Shown one piece after another: positions 44,090 through 52,816 of a DNA stretch of 64,000 nucleotides. The DNA comes from Bacillus niameyensis (GTDB lineage: Bacteria; Bacillota; Bacilli; Bacillales; Bacillaceae_C): NCBI RefSeq assembly GCF_001375535.1, contig NZ_LN831197.1, forward strand, positions 1,443,947 to 1,507,946, read 5' to 3'. Made by a program: the position numbers and the translations under genes. The notes beneath the pieces are model-generated. The model did not search any database and was not told the DNA's origin. It saw only the letters and a list, made by a program, of their open reading frames with translations. Position 1 is the stretch's first letter. Each line of letters begins with the position of its first letter.

Positions 44090-44668
44090 TTAGTAAGGTT
44101 CGTTAATTTTATGCCACTTTAAATCTTCTCTCTGAATTACATTTGTATCTTTCGGATATCCATAATAATAAAGCTTTTTCCCCTCTTTATTAAATGCCGT
44201 TGGAGAGAGAAAGTCTATTTGCTCACTGAATGGAAACATGAAAGAGATACGTTCTCCTTTACGGATTTCTTTTCTTTCCACATTCGGCTCGACCCCAGCC
44301 TCTATATATGCAACTTCCTCATCATATGAGATTACACTTAGGAAAGTAACTGTATCTTTTTCACTTGTAAAACTAATGCCGCCAACAGTTTGAATAGGAT
44401 CAGAATTATACGGAATATTTGTTGATGCATTGCTGCGGTACAACGGACCTGATTTTTCAGACAGTACCGTTTGATATATCCCTTCTTCATCGCTCCTAAA
44501 TAAAAAAATATTAAATGAACCTGTATCATACTGTTGTAATAGCTCTGCATCGTTTGAAAGGTAAGCGTTATTTTTAGCAGCACTTAGCGCCGTAAACCTA
44601 TTCCCGCTTATAAAAAATATCAATATGGTTGCAATTAATAACGGGATTACAACTATCAATTTTTTCAT
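44090..44668 (-). CDS. Membrane-anchored hypothetical protein
   Basis: A 192-residue protein with an uncleaved N-terminal hydrophobic helix (residues 3-20) and a beta-rich extracellular part (YQTVLSEKSGPLYRS, GGISFTSEKDTVTFLSV, RKGERISFMFPFSE). No lipobox Cys. GGAAGGAG stands before the ATG. Similar YqgU/YfmQ-like small surface proteins are common in bacilli, but I cannot assign a family. Confidence 0.55.
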   Translation of the reverse strand: MKKLIVVIPLLIATILIFFISGNRFTALSAAKNNAYLSNDAELLQQYDTGSFNIFLFRSDEEGIYQTVLSEKSGPLYRSNASTNIPYNSDPIQTVGGISFTSEKDTVTFLSVISYDEEVAYIEAGVEPNVERKEIRKGERISFMFPFSEQIDFLSPTAFNKEGKKLYYYGYPKDTNVIQREDLKWHKINEPY

Positions 44669-44777
44669 CTCTGGACTCCTTCCTGAAAACTCATAACCTC
44701 CACTTTCGGTCGCTTCATAAGTCTAATGCTGTAACATAAAAAGTCGTAATACTTATTTAATTAACTTCTCCTTTTGT

Positions 44778-45446
44778 TCAGTTAGAACTAATTATATTTG
44801 CTCCCTTTGGAAATGACACTTCCTTAGTTTCAAGATTCAGAATACGAGATCGAATATCATCCTCTGAAATAAAAATAACTGAACCATTCTTATTAATACA
44901 ATAAGCAATTGGTATAGAAACTTCCATATTTCGAAAAGAACCATCGGCATGACTTGTTCCTATAATCATCGTATTGTATTTACTTGCTATTTTTGTAGCT
45001 TCAATTATCCATTCGTTAAATTGTTCTTTGCTAAACATCCCTACACCAATTGGATGAACAATTAAGTCGATATTATTATAATCATCACCATTAATCCCTT
45101 GAACAATTAATTCGTCACAAAGAATATGACCAACTTTCAGGCCTTCTACCAAAACAAATGAAGTTTGGCTATATTTTACTCTATCTAAAATTACCTCGCC
45201 ATGACGATTTATTATTATCGCTCTATCTTTTGGACTTTCTTGAAACCTTCTGTATCCCCCAATAAGTACAGTATTATACCTTCTTGCTAAACTACAGGCT
45301 TCTTTCACATTTTCATTCAAGTAACCCTCTGGGAATATGATTATATCAGCATCAGGGTTGTTCATCAGTTCTACTTCGAGTTGCTTAATATCCTTTTCAA
45401 GTTTCGGTTGAATAATTAATATGTTAATTGTAAACACCTTCCGCAA
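44778..45446 (-). CDS. Carbon-nitrogen hydrolase (nitrilase superfamily)
   Basis: About 222 residues with the catalytic triad of the nitrilase superfamily: Glu in IIIFPEGYL, Lys in DRVKYSQ and Cys in GHILCDEL. The chain is shorter than most (260-300), with reduced C-terminal strands, but otherwise looks functional. Substrates of such stand-alone amidases include omega-amides and deaminated glutathione; none can be assigned. The start is uncertain: the frame begins with TTG at 45446 and GTG at 45437, neither with normal ribosome-site spacing. Confidence 0.78.
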   Translation of the reverse strand: MRKVFTINILIIQPKLEKDIKQLEVELMNNPDADIIIFPEGYLNENVKEACSLARRYNTVLIGGYRRFQESPKDRAIIINRHGEVILDRVKYSQTSFVLVEGLKVGHILCDELIVQGINGDDYNNIDLIVHPIGVGMFSKEQFNEWIIEATKIASKYNTMIIGTSHADGSFRNMEVSIPIAYCINKNGSVIFISEDDIRSRILNLETKEVSFPKGANIISSN

Positions 45447-45458
45447 ATAGTTTTTTAT

Positions 45459-45501
45459 AAAAAAGGAGCGATCTCCTTCTTGAAGTTACGCCCCTTTTGT
45501 T
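45459..45501 (-). terminator. Terminator after the FAD/APH chimera
   Basis: AAAAGGAGCG with CGCCCCTTTT (one mismatch, loop of about 20) and a T run on the minus strand. It separates the chimera from the nitrilase-like gene. Confidence 0.65.
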
Positions 45502-45576
45502 TAGATACTTAACTGTGATGATAATAATGAGCCAGTTCCCAAACATACTCAATCGTATTATTATAATGTGTTCATT

Positions 45577-46477
45577 TTAATTATATGCTATCGGATAAAT
45601 TAGTTCTGCTTCTTTACCTAATTCCACTTGCATACTTGTAATTCGTGTCAGTAACTCTATTGCATGTTTCTTTTCCTTATTAGACTTCACAATATAATCT
45701 GCTGCTAGCTTAATTAGTTTCGGTACCTCCCATGCACTTCGTAAGGCAAATGTTATATAAAATCCGTATTTTGGTAACGTAACATCCCCATCCCAACCTG
45801 CTTCTCTTAGACCTTCTATATAGTTTGTAAAGAGTAATTCCTTATAATATTCCGCTTTTCCGATAGGAATATCTTGTTGGCTCAATGCAACACCGTATAG
45901 TTTCCCTAAGTCTTCACCTAGCCCTGATATACTTAAAAATTGCCAATCAATTAACGATAATTGCTTTTTCGCACCTTTATGTTTATTTATGAACATATTT
46001 TGTTTACTTAGATCTTGGTGTGCAAGGACACGTGGTAACCTACCTAAATTCACCCATTCCGCTAGGCTTACTTCCCGAATCGAATTAATATTTATTTTAA
46101 TAATCTTTAACATTAATTTACCGAACACAAATTTAACTTTCCATGATATTAGTGTTGAGGTCATAATTGATGAAATATTTGTCGGTATGACATGAACAGA
46201 ATTGTTCAAAATGCCATGAAGACGAGCGTCTTTCGAAGCATTTCCACCTGGTAGTGATATTCCAAGTTCAGTTAAAATGTTTGTGGCATCCCCAGAAAGG
46301 CACAAAGCAGTCCCAAGTTCATAAGAACCCCATTTTTATTATTTGAGATCGCCTTTTCCACCAGGACGATTGATTTTTCTAAAAAAAAACTACCTTTTTT
46401 CCATTCTTCGCCAAAAAATTCGCGGCTGTTAATCCTGCCAATCCACTACCTACAATGGTAACATCATATTTATACAT
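45577..46477 (-). pseudogene. Chimeric pseudogene: FAD-dependent oxidoreductase front fused to APH-type kinase rear
   Basis: From ATG 46477 (GGAGGG 8 bases upstream) the frame reads [19 protein letters not shown], a phytoene-desaturase/amine-oxidase FAD start. It stops after a run of nine T residues (46381-46389). In another frame NRPGGKGDL, two TAA codons, then YELGTALCLSGDATNILTELG and LISWKVKF continue the same oxidoreductase. At about LAEWVNLGRLPRVL it switches, in frame, to an APH-type kinase rear: AHQDLSKQN catalytic loop and LSLIDWQF. A 242-residue open frame from TTG 46305 spans the junction, but it lacks both the FAD start and the kinase N lobe. Confidence 0.8.
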
Positions 46478-46582
46478 AAAAGAATTCCCTCCTACATTTG
46501 TTTGTAATCAAAACGAATGAGGAGGGAGTTTTGTGACAAAAAAATAAAAACATTTTTAGATGGTTAACCCCTGTTTTAATTT

Positions 46583-46963
46583 TTACAATTCACTTTGCAC
46601 TTTTACGAGAACATATTTTTCAGTCCACATTTGAGTAGTAGCTATCAATCTATCCTCGTCCTTTTTAAAGAATAGCCCACTACCATCTTTCTCTTTGAAT
46701 TCCCAGCCATTTGAAGCAATCATTTGTTTAATATTTTCATCCGCATGCAAAATACCTTCATTTCCGCTGCGTGTAATATACCAAGTCATATCACCATCTT
46801 TTGCTATTTCTACTACTTCATTATCGGATTCCTCCAATTTTTGAATCACTTGCTTTGCTGATAAACCATCTATCGGGAGAGATGGATAATATGATTTATT
46901 AAAAATTATAAACACAGCTGCAAAGGCGATTACAATCACAAGAATTAATCCAAGTTTTTTCAA
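46583..46963 (-). CDS. Small membrane-anchored hypothetical protein
   Basis: A 126-residue protein with one N-terminal membrane helix (LGLILVIVIAFAAVFIIF) and a small extracellular alpha/beta domain containing LPIDGLSAKQVIQKLEES and MTWYITRSGNEG. The start is TTG at 46963 with AGGGGG upstream. No family recognised. It is separated from the neighbours by more than 100 bases on each side. Confidence 0.55.
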   Translation of the reverse strand: MKKLGLILVIVIAFAAVFIIFNKSYYPSLPIDGLSAKQVIQKLEESDNEVVEIAKDGDMTWYITRSGNEGILHADENIKQMIASNGWEFKEKDGSGLFFKKDEDRLIATTQMWTEKYVLVKVQSEL

Positions 46964-47112
46964 CTTTTTGCCCCCTAATCCATAAATGCATTTACAACTG
47001 ATCCGTTATTTGAAAAATCCAGTGAAGGAATTTCCTTCTTTTTCGTTATAATAGCTAAACTGCTCAGCAGGAACGTTACGGAAACAATAAGATTAGCGTA
47101 GATTGTGAATTT

Positions 47113-47622
47113 TTATAAATCGGAGTTTTCAAGTAGAGACACTATTTGATTATTGAAAGGGAATTCACTTTTTCTAACCTTTTCCATTAACTCATCTAGC
47201 GCTTTCATAGCATCATTCTTTAATTGTACTGGATACATATATTGAACACTATTGGTTTCAAATTCTTCTTCATCAACGACTTTCCATTCTTTATTCTTTT
47301 CCTTAATATAATCCAAATCTAAATCAACGAAACTTATTTGATTATGATAATAGACTGATGGTTTGGCTACATTACAATAAGCAGAAACAATCTTTCCATC
47401 TTCTACTTCCAGCGCAGCAGTGAACCATTCTTTTAAAGAGAAATATTCTAAAGAAGTATTATTAATAGTGAACACTTTATTTTTAGTATGATGAATTAAT
47501 TTTCGGCCTCGTTTACATAAAACAAGTACATAATCTGGGCTGTGTTGAATTAATTCTCCCTCCCACTCATAGTGAGGAATATTGGGGAATTTAAGTGCCT
47601 TTATTTTTATAACGTTATCCAA
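47113..47622 (-). CDS. DUF402 domain protein (Ntdp-like nucleotide phosphatase)
   Basis: About 169 residues of the DUF402/FAU-1-like family, whose members include nucleoside tri- and diphosphatases of Firmicutes. Visible blocks are LKFPNIPHYEWEGEL, SLKEWFTAALEVEDGKIVSAYCNVAKP, ISFVDLDLDY and VVDEEEFE, the latter with the acidic metal ligands. The TTG at 47622 is preferred because GAGGATG lies 8 bases before it; the frame extends to 47640. Monocistronic. Confidence 0.78.
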   Translation of the reverse strand: MDNVIKIKALKFPNIPHYEWEGELIQHSPDYVLVLCKRGRKLIHHTKNKVFTINNTSLEYFSLKEWFTAALEVEDGKIVSAYCNVAKPSVYYHNQISFVDLDLDYIKEKNKEWKVVDEEEFETNSVQYMYPVQLKNDAMKALDELMEKVRKSEFPFNNQIVSLLENSDL

Positions 47623-47721
47623 TTTTATCATCCTCAGCAAATTACTAACTATTTTATTTATTTAAATATTAGGAGTTTACTCCTCTTGGATCTGTACTTT
47701 CGAACAAATCTGCTTCACTTA

Positions 47722-48462
47722 CTAAATTTGATTTCCGTGGAACACTTTTAAAATAAATTCGCAATCTGGTACTTTTAGCCTATTGTACGATTCTAAGAAA
47801 ATACGGTTATCATAATTTGCTTCCTCAAGTGCTATTTCGACCTTACCATCGTTTATGGTTACAACCGAATAAGGAGCTTTAGGCTTATTATTACAGCCAA
47901 GAGAACCTGGATTCAAGAATATTTTCATTTCCCCCCTAAAGTATTGAAGGGGATGATGATGACCAAAAAAGATGATGTCTTCATTTCTACCTTTAAACAA
48001 AGAATTGAGATTATCAAGAGAGGGCTCAACGATTGAACTAAACGGATCCTTGCTTATTGGCTCATTTTGTTTTCCCTTATCCATTTGATAATGTATAAAA
48101 AGTATGGAAGTGCCTTCAATGGTATGCTCAATCAAGCGTGGTAATTGAGCTAACTTTGGCAAATAGACCTTATCCATTCTGTCTAAAATCCATTGATGGT
48201 GCTCTCTAACATGGGAATGACTTTTTGGATATTCTTCATCTGTAGCTAATGCCAAAATTGCTTCATCGTGGTTACCTGTAATCATTGAAATATCATTCCG
48301 TGAAAACATCATGTCCAATACTTCATTAGAGTCGGGGCCGATGCCGATCATATCCCCTAAGCAGTAAATATGATCAACATGCTTTAAATTATCAAGTTCG
48401 TCAAGTACGGCTTTGAGTGCAGCTGAATTACCATGTATATCTGTTATAATTCCAATTCGCAT
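47722..48462 (-). CDS. Metallophosphoesterase (calcineurin-like, YfcE/PrpE-like)
   Basis: A 246-residue soluble phosphoesterase. Metal motifs are ITDIHGN, CLGDMIGIG, ITGNHDE, LFIHYQMD and FFGHHHPLQYF, followed by LNPGSLGCNN. It resembles bacterial diadenosine-tetraphosphatase/phosphodiesterase-like proteins of the YfcE type. The substrate is unknown. The ATG has TTAGGAGAG upstream. Monocistronic. Confidence 0.88.
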   Translation of the reverse strand: MRIGIITDIHGNSAALKAVLDELDNLKHVDHIYCLGDMIGIGPDSNEVLDMMFSRNDISMITGNHDEAILALATDEEYPKSHSHVREHHQWILDRMDKVYLPKLAQLPRLIEHTIEGTSILFIHYQMDKGKQNEPISKDPFSSIVEPSLDNLNSLFKGRNEDIIFFGHHHPLQYFRGEMKIFLNPGSLGCNNKPKAPYSVVTINDGKVEIALEEANYDNRIFLESYNRLKVPDCEFILKVFHGNQI

Positions 48463-48963
48463 TTCGATCTCTCCTAAAAAGGCAATCTTTTAAAAGGCAT
48501 TTACTAAACAACGGAACCCATTCGAAGTAATTCGAAGTCTAATGGGATATGAGAAAAGGGAGCTTTTGAAGGGGTGTTACTAGAGTCACTACTGGGGCAA
48601 TACTTTAGAAAGTGTTGCTTTTTAATCCTTGCCGCCGTTTGTTCATTAAGCATTAGTAGTTTTATATTACCTTTTTTCCAATCCAATGGGCAAAAAACAT
48701 AACATTGAATAGCACGCAAACTGACTTTATCATCTTGTTAAAAATAATTGTTATAATCTTCTTTCTCACTACATCTTCATATCCATTTAACTCCGTAATT
48801 TTATACACTTATTTCCTATCTTACATATTGTTCGCCATCTGTAATAAAATTCCTTTAATAAAACACTATCCTGCTATTAGTATGGATAGCTACTAAAAAT
48901 ATGAATACAAATCCCCTTAAATTCGGATGGAAATGAAAAAGCCCTATTCCAATTTCAAGATAG
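48463..48963. other. Intergenic region
   Basis: About 500 bases. It holds the start region of the phosphoesterase on the left and the terminator of the four-helix membrane gene on the right. A 71-codon minus-strand frame and a 63-codon plus-strand frame lack ribosome sites. The left part carries a palindromic TTCGAAGTAATTCGAA (48522-48537) of unknown meaning. Confidence 0.4.
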
Positions 48964-48982
48964 TTAGGAATTAGGCTTTTGA
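48935..48982. terminator. Terminator of the four-helix membrane gene
   Basis: AAAAAGCCCTATTCC pairs imperfectly with GGAATTAGGCTTTT around a 16-base loop. The right arm overlaps the last codons of the gene ending at 48964. T residues lie on both sides. Confidence 0.65.
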
Positions 48983-49509
48983 TCTTCATCTAATGAAGAA
49001 GACGATTGGAAAGAAAATTTCTTTGTCATTTTATCCGTTAGAAAAATATAGAAAGTTAAAATGATACAACTAAGCAATATTAAGTGAAAAATAGTGTGAA
49101 GAGTATTTGGTACGATTCCGTTCATGACAGGTAAGAAAGCATGGGTATTTCCAAAGATTAGATTGTATCTTTCTATTTTTTCCTCAGCTCCTATCCCAAA
49201 AAAATACGGGATCCACCAAGACTTGATTGCTCCTAATAAGATGCATGATGGATGAATGATCAACCAAGCCTTTATCAAAACAGGGTATCTTTTTCCAATG
49301 AAAAATAGTACCCCACCCATTAAAACCACTATTTGAACTACGCCTATCATTGTAACAATTATTGTTTCATTAAATGACTGTACGGAAGCAATAGCCTTTA
49401 TGTCATTTAATGTCCCCAATGGCACCAAATCCTGGACTAACATGAATAGCAAAATAAAAGCGTAGCCCGAAATTAAAAATTTCTCTGAAAGACGAATATC
49501 TCTTTTCAC
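48964..49509 (-). CDS. Four-helix membrane protein of unknown function
   Basis: About 181 residues with four transmembrane helices (residues about 10-30, 50-75, 80-105 and 140-160) and a polar Ser/Asp-rich C terminus. The extramembrane loop between helices 3 and 4 (IPYFFGIGAEEKIERYNLIFGNTHAFLP) is conserved-looking. GTG at 49509 has GGAG about 9 bases upstream; TTG at 49524 precedes that site. I recognise no family with confidence. Confidence 0.6.
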   Translation of the reverse strand: MKRDIRLSEKFLISGYAFILLFMLVQDLVPLGTLNDIKAIASVQSFNETIIVTMIGVVQIVVLMGGVLFFIGKRYPVLIKAWLIIHPSCILLGAIKSWWIPYFFGIGAEEKIERYNLIFGNTHAFLPVMNGIVPNTLHTIFHLILLSCIILTFYIFLTDKMTKKFSFQSSSSLDEDQKPNS

Positions 49510-49524
49510 ACACCCACTCTCCAA

Positions 49525-49839
49525 TCTATTTACTAGAACTACCTGGCATTAAGTAATAAATGTTATACGTCAATACATTTTACCGTACAGCCGAATTTCA
49601 AGTAATGAACTCCAGATGTATTTTAAGCTCAGCCTTGAGACTTAAAAGGCAGATACCCTGTGTGATTTCTTAGAACAATTCCTTGTAGAGGCTTTATTGT
49701 CAATACCCGACTGCCACCTAATCAGTATGTAACCTGAAGAAATCATGAATTTCATCAGGCTCTTTCTACATTTAGATTATTGTTCAATCAAAGTAATTTA
49801 AACAAAAGTAACTTTTTTTATACTTTTATATAAGTTTAC
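49525..49839. other. Intergenic region
   Basis: About 315 bases without a gene. A hairpin CCTGAAGAAAT/ATTTCATCAGG at 49733-49759 with a following CTCTTTCT could be an orphan plus-strand terminator. Confidence 0.4.
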
Positions 49840-49868
49840 TTTACTTTTATTAAAGGTAAGTTTATAAT
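49840..49868 (+). promoter_or_regulatory. Promoter and possible operator of the XRE gene
   Basis: TTTACT (49840-49845) and TATAAT (49863-49868) with a 17-base spacer. The direct repeat TAAGTTTA occurs at 49831 and 49857, one copy in the spacer, and could be the regulator's own binding site. The leader would be very short. Confidence 0.45.
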
Positions 49869-49889
49869 TTGATTCAAGAGGTGATGGTC

Positions 49890-50129
49890 ATGAAGAAAGA
49901 TTTTGGTGATTCGATATCAAATAAGGTGTATGAATATCGTGTGCTGGCCAGAATGACTCAGCAAGAATTAGCAGAGAAAGTCGGGGTTTCTAAACAAACC
50001 ATCTTCGTAATGGAAAAGGGAAATTATGTTCCGACTCTGCTGTTAGCTTTTCGAATTGCCGATTTTTTTAATGTTGATGTAAACGATATTTTTACTTATG
50101 TGAAAAGGAATGATCAAAATGAAAATTAA
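49890..50129 (+). CDS. XRE-family regulator paired with a DUF2178-like membrane protein
   Basis: A regulator of about 79 residues with one Cro/CI helix-turn-helix: YEYRVLARMTQQELAEKVGVSKQTIFVMEKGNYVPTLLLAF, then a short tail. The ATG at 49890 follows AGAGGTG at 6 bases. It overlaps the next gene by about 10 bases. XRE regulators of this class commonly pair with DUF2178-type membrane proteins and control their own operon. Confidence 0.87.
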   Translation: MKKDFGDSISNKVYEYRVLARMTQQELAEKVGVSKQTIFVMEKGNYVPTLLLAFRIADFFNVDVNDIFTYVKRNDQNEN

Positions 50130-50466
50130 TATCTCAGATATCTCTAACGCCATGTTTTCCCCTTTACAGACCTGGGCTGAACAATCTCAGGGGAATTGGA
50201 ATATCCTCATTGTTAGCGGTTTTGTATTGGTGTTAGTCGGCGGACTTCTAACATTCGTATTTCGGAAAAAAATGGGAAAAGCAGATGAACGAACAACGCA
50301 AATATCTTTGAAAGGTTCCCTCATAATGTTGTCCGTAATAGTAATGTGCGACGTGATTTTCCCGAAAGAATATATGTGGCAAGTTTTCTTCTTATTTAAA
50401 TACGCGCTTGCATTCCTTGCTTCAGGAATCTATCTAGCTGTTCGGTATAAGAAAGATTTTTTTTAA
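50119..50466 (+). CDS. DUF2178-like small membrane protein
   Basis: A protein of about 115 residues with three to four hydrophobic segments: an N-terminal amphipathic stretch, NILIVSGFVLVLVGGLLTFVF, LIMLSVIVMCDVI and a last helix near LFKYALAFLASGIYLAV. The conserved DERTTQISLKGS segment between the first and second helices is the mark of DUF2178-type proteins. Its start overlaps the XRE gene. Function unknown; the arrangement suggests a small signalling or stress pair. Confidence 0.75.
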   Translation: MKINISDISNAMFSPLQTWAEQSQGNWNILIVSGFVLVLVGGLLTFVFRKKMGKADERTTQISLKGSLIMLSVIVMCDVIFPKEYMWQVFFLFKYALAFLASGIYLAVRYKKDFF

Positions 50467-50476
50467 CTGAAATATA

Positions 50477-50665
50477 TTGGCTAATTTCCAAGGTGTCATC
50501 CATAACAAGTTTCTTTCAGCGTTGATTGAAAACTTTCCCGTATATTTCTATCCAATCACGGTCGGATCCAATCCGCTTTCACTTCTACAATATTTAATTG
50601 GCTGCCTAACACTAATTCTTTTGTTTGTGGTTGTCCTTAAAAAAAGTAAAAAAATCGAAGGCTAG
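50477..50665 (+). pseudogene. C-terminal remnant of a membrane protein
   Basis: A frame of 62 codons reading GVIHNKFLSALIENFPVYFYP, then one full helix CLTLILLFVVVLKKSKKIEG. It looks like the last part of a polytopic membrane protein. There is no ribosome site and no proper start codon besides TTG, so it is probably a truncated relic downstream of the XRE pair. Confidence 0.35.
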
Positions 50666-50666
50666 G

Positions 50667-51066
50667 CTCGTTTACAGAGGAAATCGAATGATTCGTTTGC
50701 AAAAAAATTCTCCAAATGCACTTTGATCATACTTCTTAACGTACGGATCGAATCATCACTTGAACATGCGATAAGCGATGTTATACAACGTTCTCAAGAA
50801 AAGGAGATTTTGGAAATTACTGGGGATATGGATAATGAAGAGCTGTTAGGTTTGCATTATACGGAAAGACGAACCCAATTAAACATCTTTTATGTTCTCT
50901 AATCCCTATTTCTTCTTGTCTATCTAATTCGTGCTAATAATCCTCCCCTTTGGGTGAACATTTTTCTGTCCATCCAAAGGGGAACGAACCACACTCTAAA
51001 AGGGGATTGATTTTGACCTTCAAAACTTTAACTACAAACACAGTATTGTGCAATACATACTGATTA
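50667..51066. other. Intergenic region with a short coding relic
   Basis: About 400 bases. Between about 50737 and 50901 one plus-strand frame reads NVRIESSLEHAISDVIQRS and EITGDMDNEELLGLHYTERR before TAA, without start or ribosome site; I take it as a relic of an unknown gene. The rest shows nothing. Confidence 0.3.
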
Positions 51067-52815
51067 TTAGTGAGCACTATTGGCAATAGCTGTATTGGAA
51101 ACTCCCCTATCATCTTGATATAAGTTTAACTTATGATATAAACGACCTTTTGCCATTAATTCATCATGGGTTCCGCTTTCCGCAACAGATCCATCAGCGA
51201 TTACATATATTTTATCTGAGTTTATGACAGTAGCTAATCGATGGGAGATGATGATAGTTGTTTTACCTTTACGAATCTGGTCAAGGTAACTTTGAACTTT
51301 CCGCTCGGTTTCCAAGTCGAGAGCTGAAGTAGCTTCATCTAATATTAATATTTCAGGTTCGCCTAACAAAGCACGAACTAAAGAGATTCTCTGACGTTGT
51401 CCCCCCGATAACTTGATACCTCGTTCACCTACATTAGTATTGTATCCGTGAGGAAGAGATGTGATAAAATCATCAATATGCATATTTTTACACATTTCTT
51501 GCATGATATTTTCTCCAATCCTTCTACCCAGTAATAAATTATCTCGGATAGTACCAGGGAATAAATAAGGATCTTGGAATACAATTGAGATTTGTTCGAG
51601 CCACTCGGAACGCTGAATCTCATTTAACGGTATACCATTCACACGTATTTCTCCTGAGTTTGGCTCGTAAAAACGTAATAGTAACTGTGCAACCGTAGAT
51701 TTACCGCCTCCGCTTTGTCCAACCAAAGCTATTTTTCTTCCAATTGGAAATGAGAGATCCAACTGCTTAAGCACTGACTTATCACTTTCTACATATTGGA
51801 ACTCCACTTGTTCAAATTCCAATTGTTCAACCCGACCGTCTAATGGATAGTTTCCGTCAATTTCTTGTTCGCCTTCTATTACATCACGAATTCTTTCGAT
51901 TGCCGAAACATTGCTAGATACCCCCATCGTAAAGTTATATAAACCTTGAATCGCATTTAAGAGCTGGCTCGAAAATTGATAAATAATTACGAACGTACCT
52001 ATGCTCATAATTCCTTGAAGAACAAGATAACCTCCATAAGCAAAGACAATAAGAGTGATACTCCAGCGCAATGGCTGAGAAATAAACAGTTGCTTGTTCG
52101 TCAACCTGCTCTCTTCCAGTGATTTGTCAAAATATTGATCGAATAAATGTTTAAATTTTGCTCGTTCCCACTTATTACGATGGAATGCGACTATTTCCCG
52201 TGTTGAAGAGATACCTTCTTCCATGTGAACAAGTACATCCGTTCTTTTCTCTACTTTTTCTTTTGCTGCGCGTCTCAATTTTGGTGAATAATAGCGTCCA
52301 AGCATAATATAGAGCGCGCTAATCGAGAGGGTACTAACTAAAATCACTGGACTTGAAATACCAATAATAATACATAATAGTACGGTAGTTGTAAGCTGTA
52401 AGGCACCCTGTGGAATTGTCTGAGCAATAACTCTACTAGCTTGGTTGGCATCATCAGTTAAATTCTGTATATATTTACCAGTTCGTTCCTGTAAAAAGTC
52501 CTGCACAGGAATTACAAACAAATAACGATTTATTTTTTCAACTAGTTTCTGTTGCATCTTAAATTCGCCCGTATGACCAACGTGTGCTGCATATAAATGT
52601 AAGAGATTATAAATTAGTGCAAATGCAGCTAACGCACAAAGAAGGGGTACCAGCAAATCAAAGTGCTTTCCCAAAAAAGCATCATCAATAATGAATTTCT
52701 GTACTCCTGTTAGTGCCACTAGCGCGAAGCCTTCTAATATAAATAAAATTGCCGCAAATATTATGATCCTTTTAATTCCGTTTGCCTGCTGAAAAATCCA
52801 TCTTGTATTGCTCAT
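51067..52815 (-). CDS. ABC exporter half-transporter (second subunit of heterodimer)
   Basis: A 582-residue fused membrane/ATPase half-transporter of the MsbA/LmrA type: six helices in residues 15-300 and an ATPase with Walker A GQSGGGKST, signature LSGGQRQR, Walker B LILDEATSALD and H-loop SHRLAT. All ATP-site residues look canonical. The ATG at 52815 is 1 base after the stop of the partner gene and has GGGAGGAG in front, so the two subunits are co-translated and probably form a heterodimer. Substrate unknown; drugs, peptides or lipids are typical. Confidence 0.93.
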   Translation of the reverse strand: MSNTRWIFQQANGIKRIIIFAAILFILEGFALVALTGVQKFIIDDAFLGKHFDLLVPLLCALAAFALIYNLLHLYAAHVGHTGEFKMQQKLVEKINRYLFVIPVQDFLQERTGKYIQNLTDDANQASRVIAQTIPQGALQLTTTVLLCIIIGISSPVILVSTLSISALYIMLGRYYSPKLRRAAKEKVEKRTDVLVHMEEGISSTREIVAFHRNKWERAKFKHLFDQYFDKSLEESRLTNKQLFISQPLRWSITLIVFAYGGYLVLQGIMSIGTFVIIYQFSSQLLNAIQGLYNFTMGVSSNVSAIERIRDVIEGEQEIDGNYPLDGRVEQLEFEQVEFQYVESDKSVLKQLDLSFPIGRKIALVGQSGGGKSTVAQLLLRFYEPNSGEIRVNGIPLNEIQRSEWLEQISIVFQDPYLFPGTIRDNLLLGRRIGENIMQEMCKNMHIDDFITSLPHGYNTNVGERGIKLSGGQRQRISLVRALLGEPEILILDEATSALDLETERKVQSYLDQIRKGKTTIIISHRLATVINSDKIYVIADGSVAESGTHDELMAKGRLYHKLNLYQDDRGVSNTAIANSAH

Positions 52816-52816
52816 A

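Noticed and set aside
48504..48719. 71-codon minus-strand frame
   Set aside because: TTG start without ribosome site and no recognisable domain; kept only as an intergenic note.
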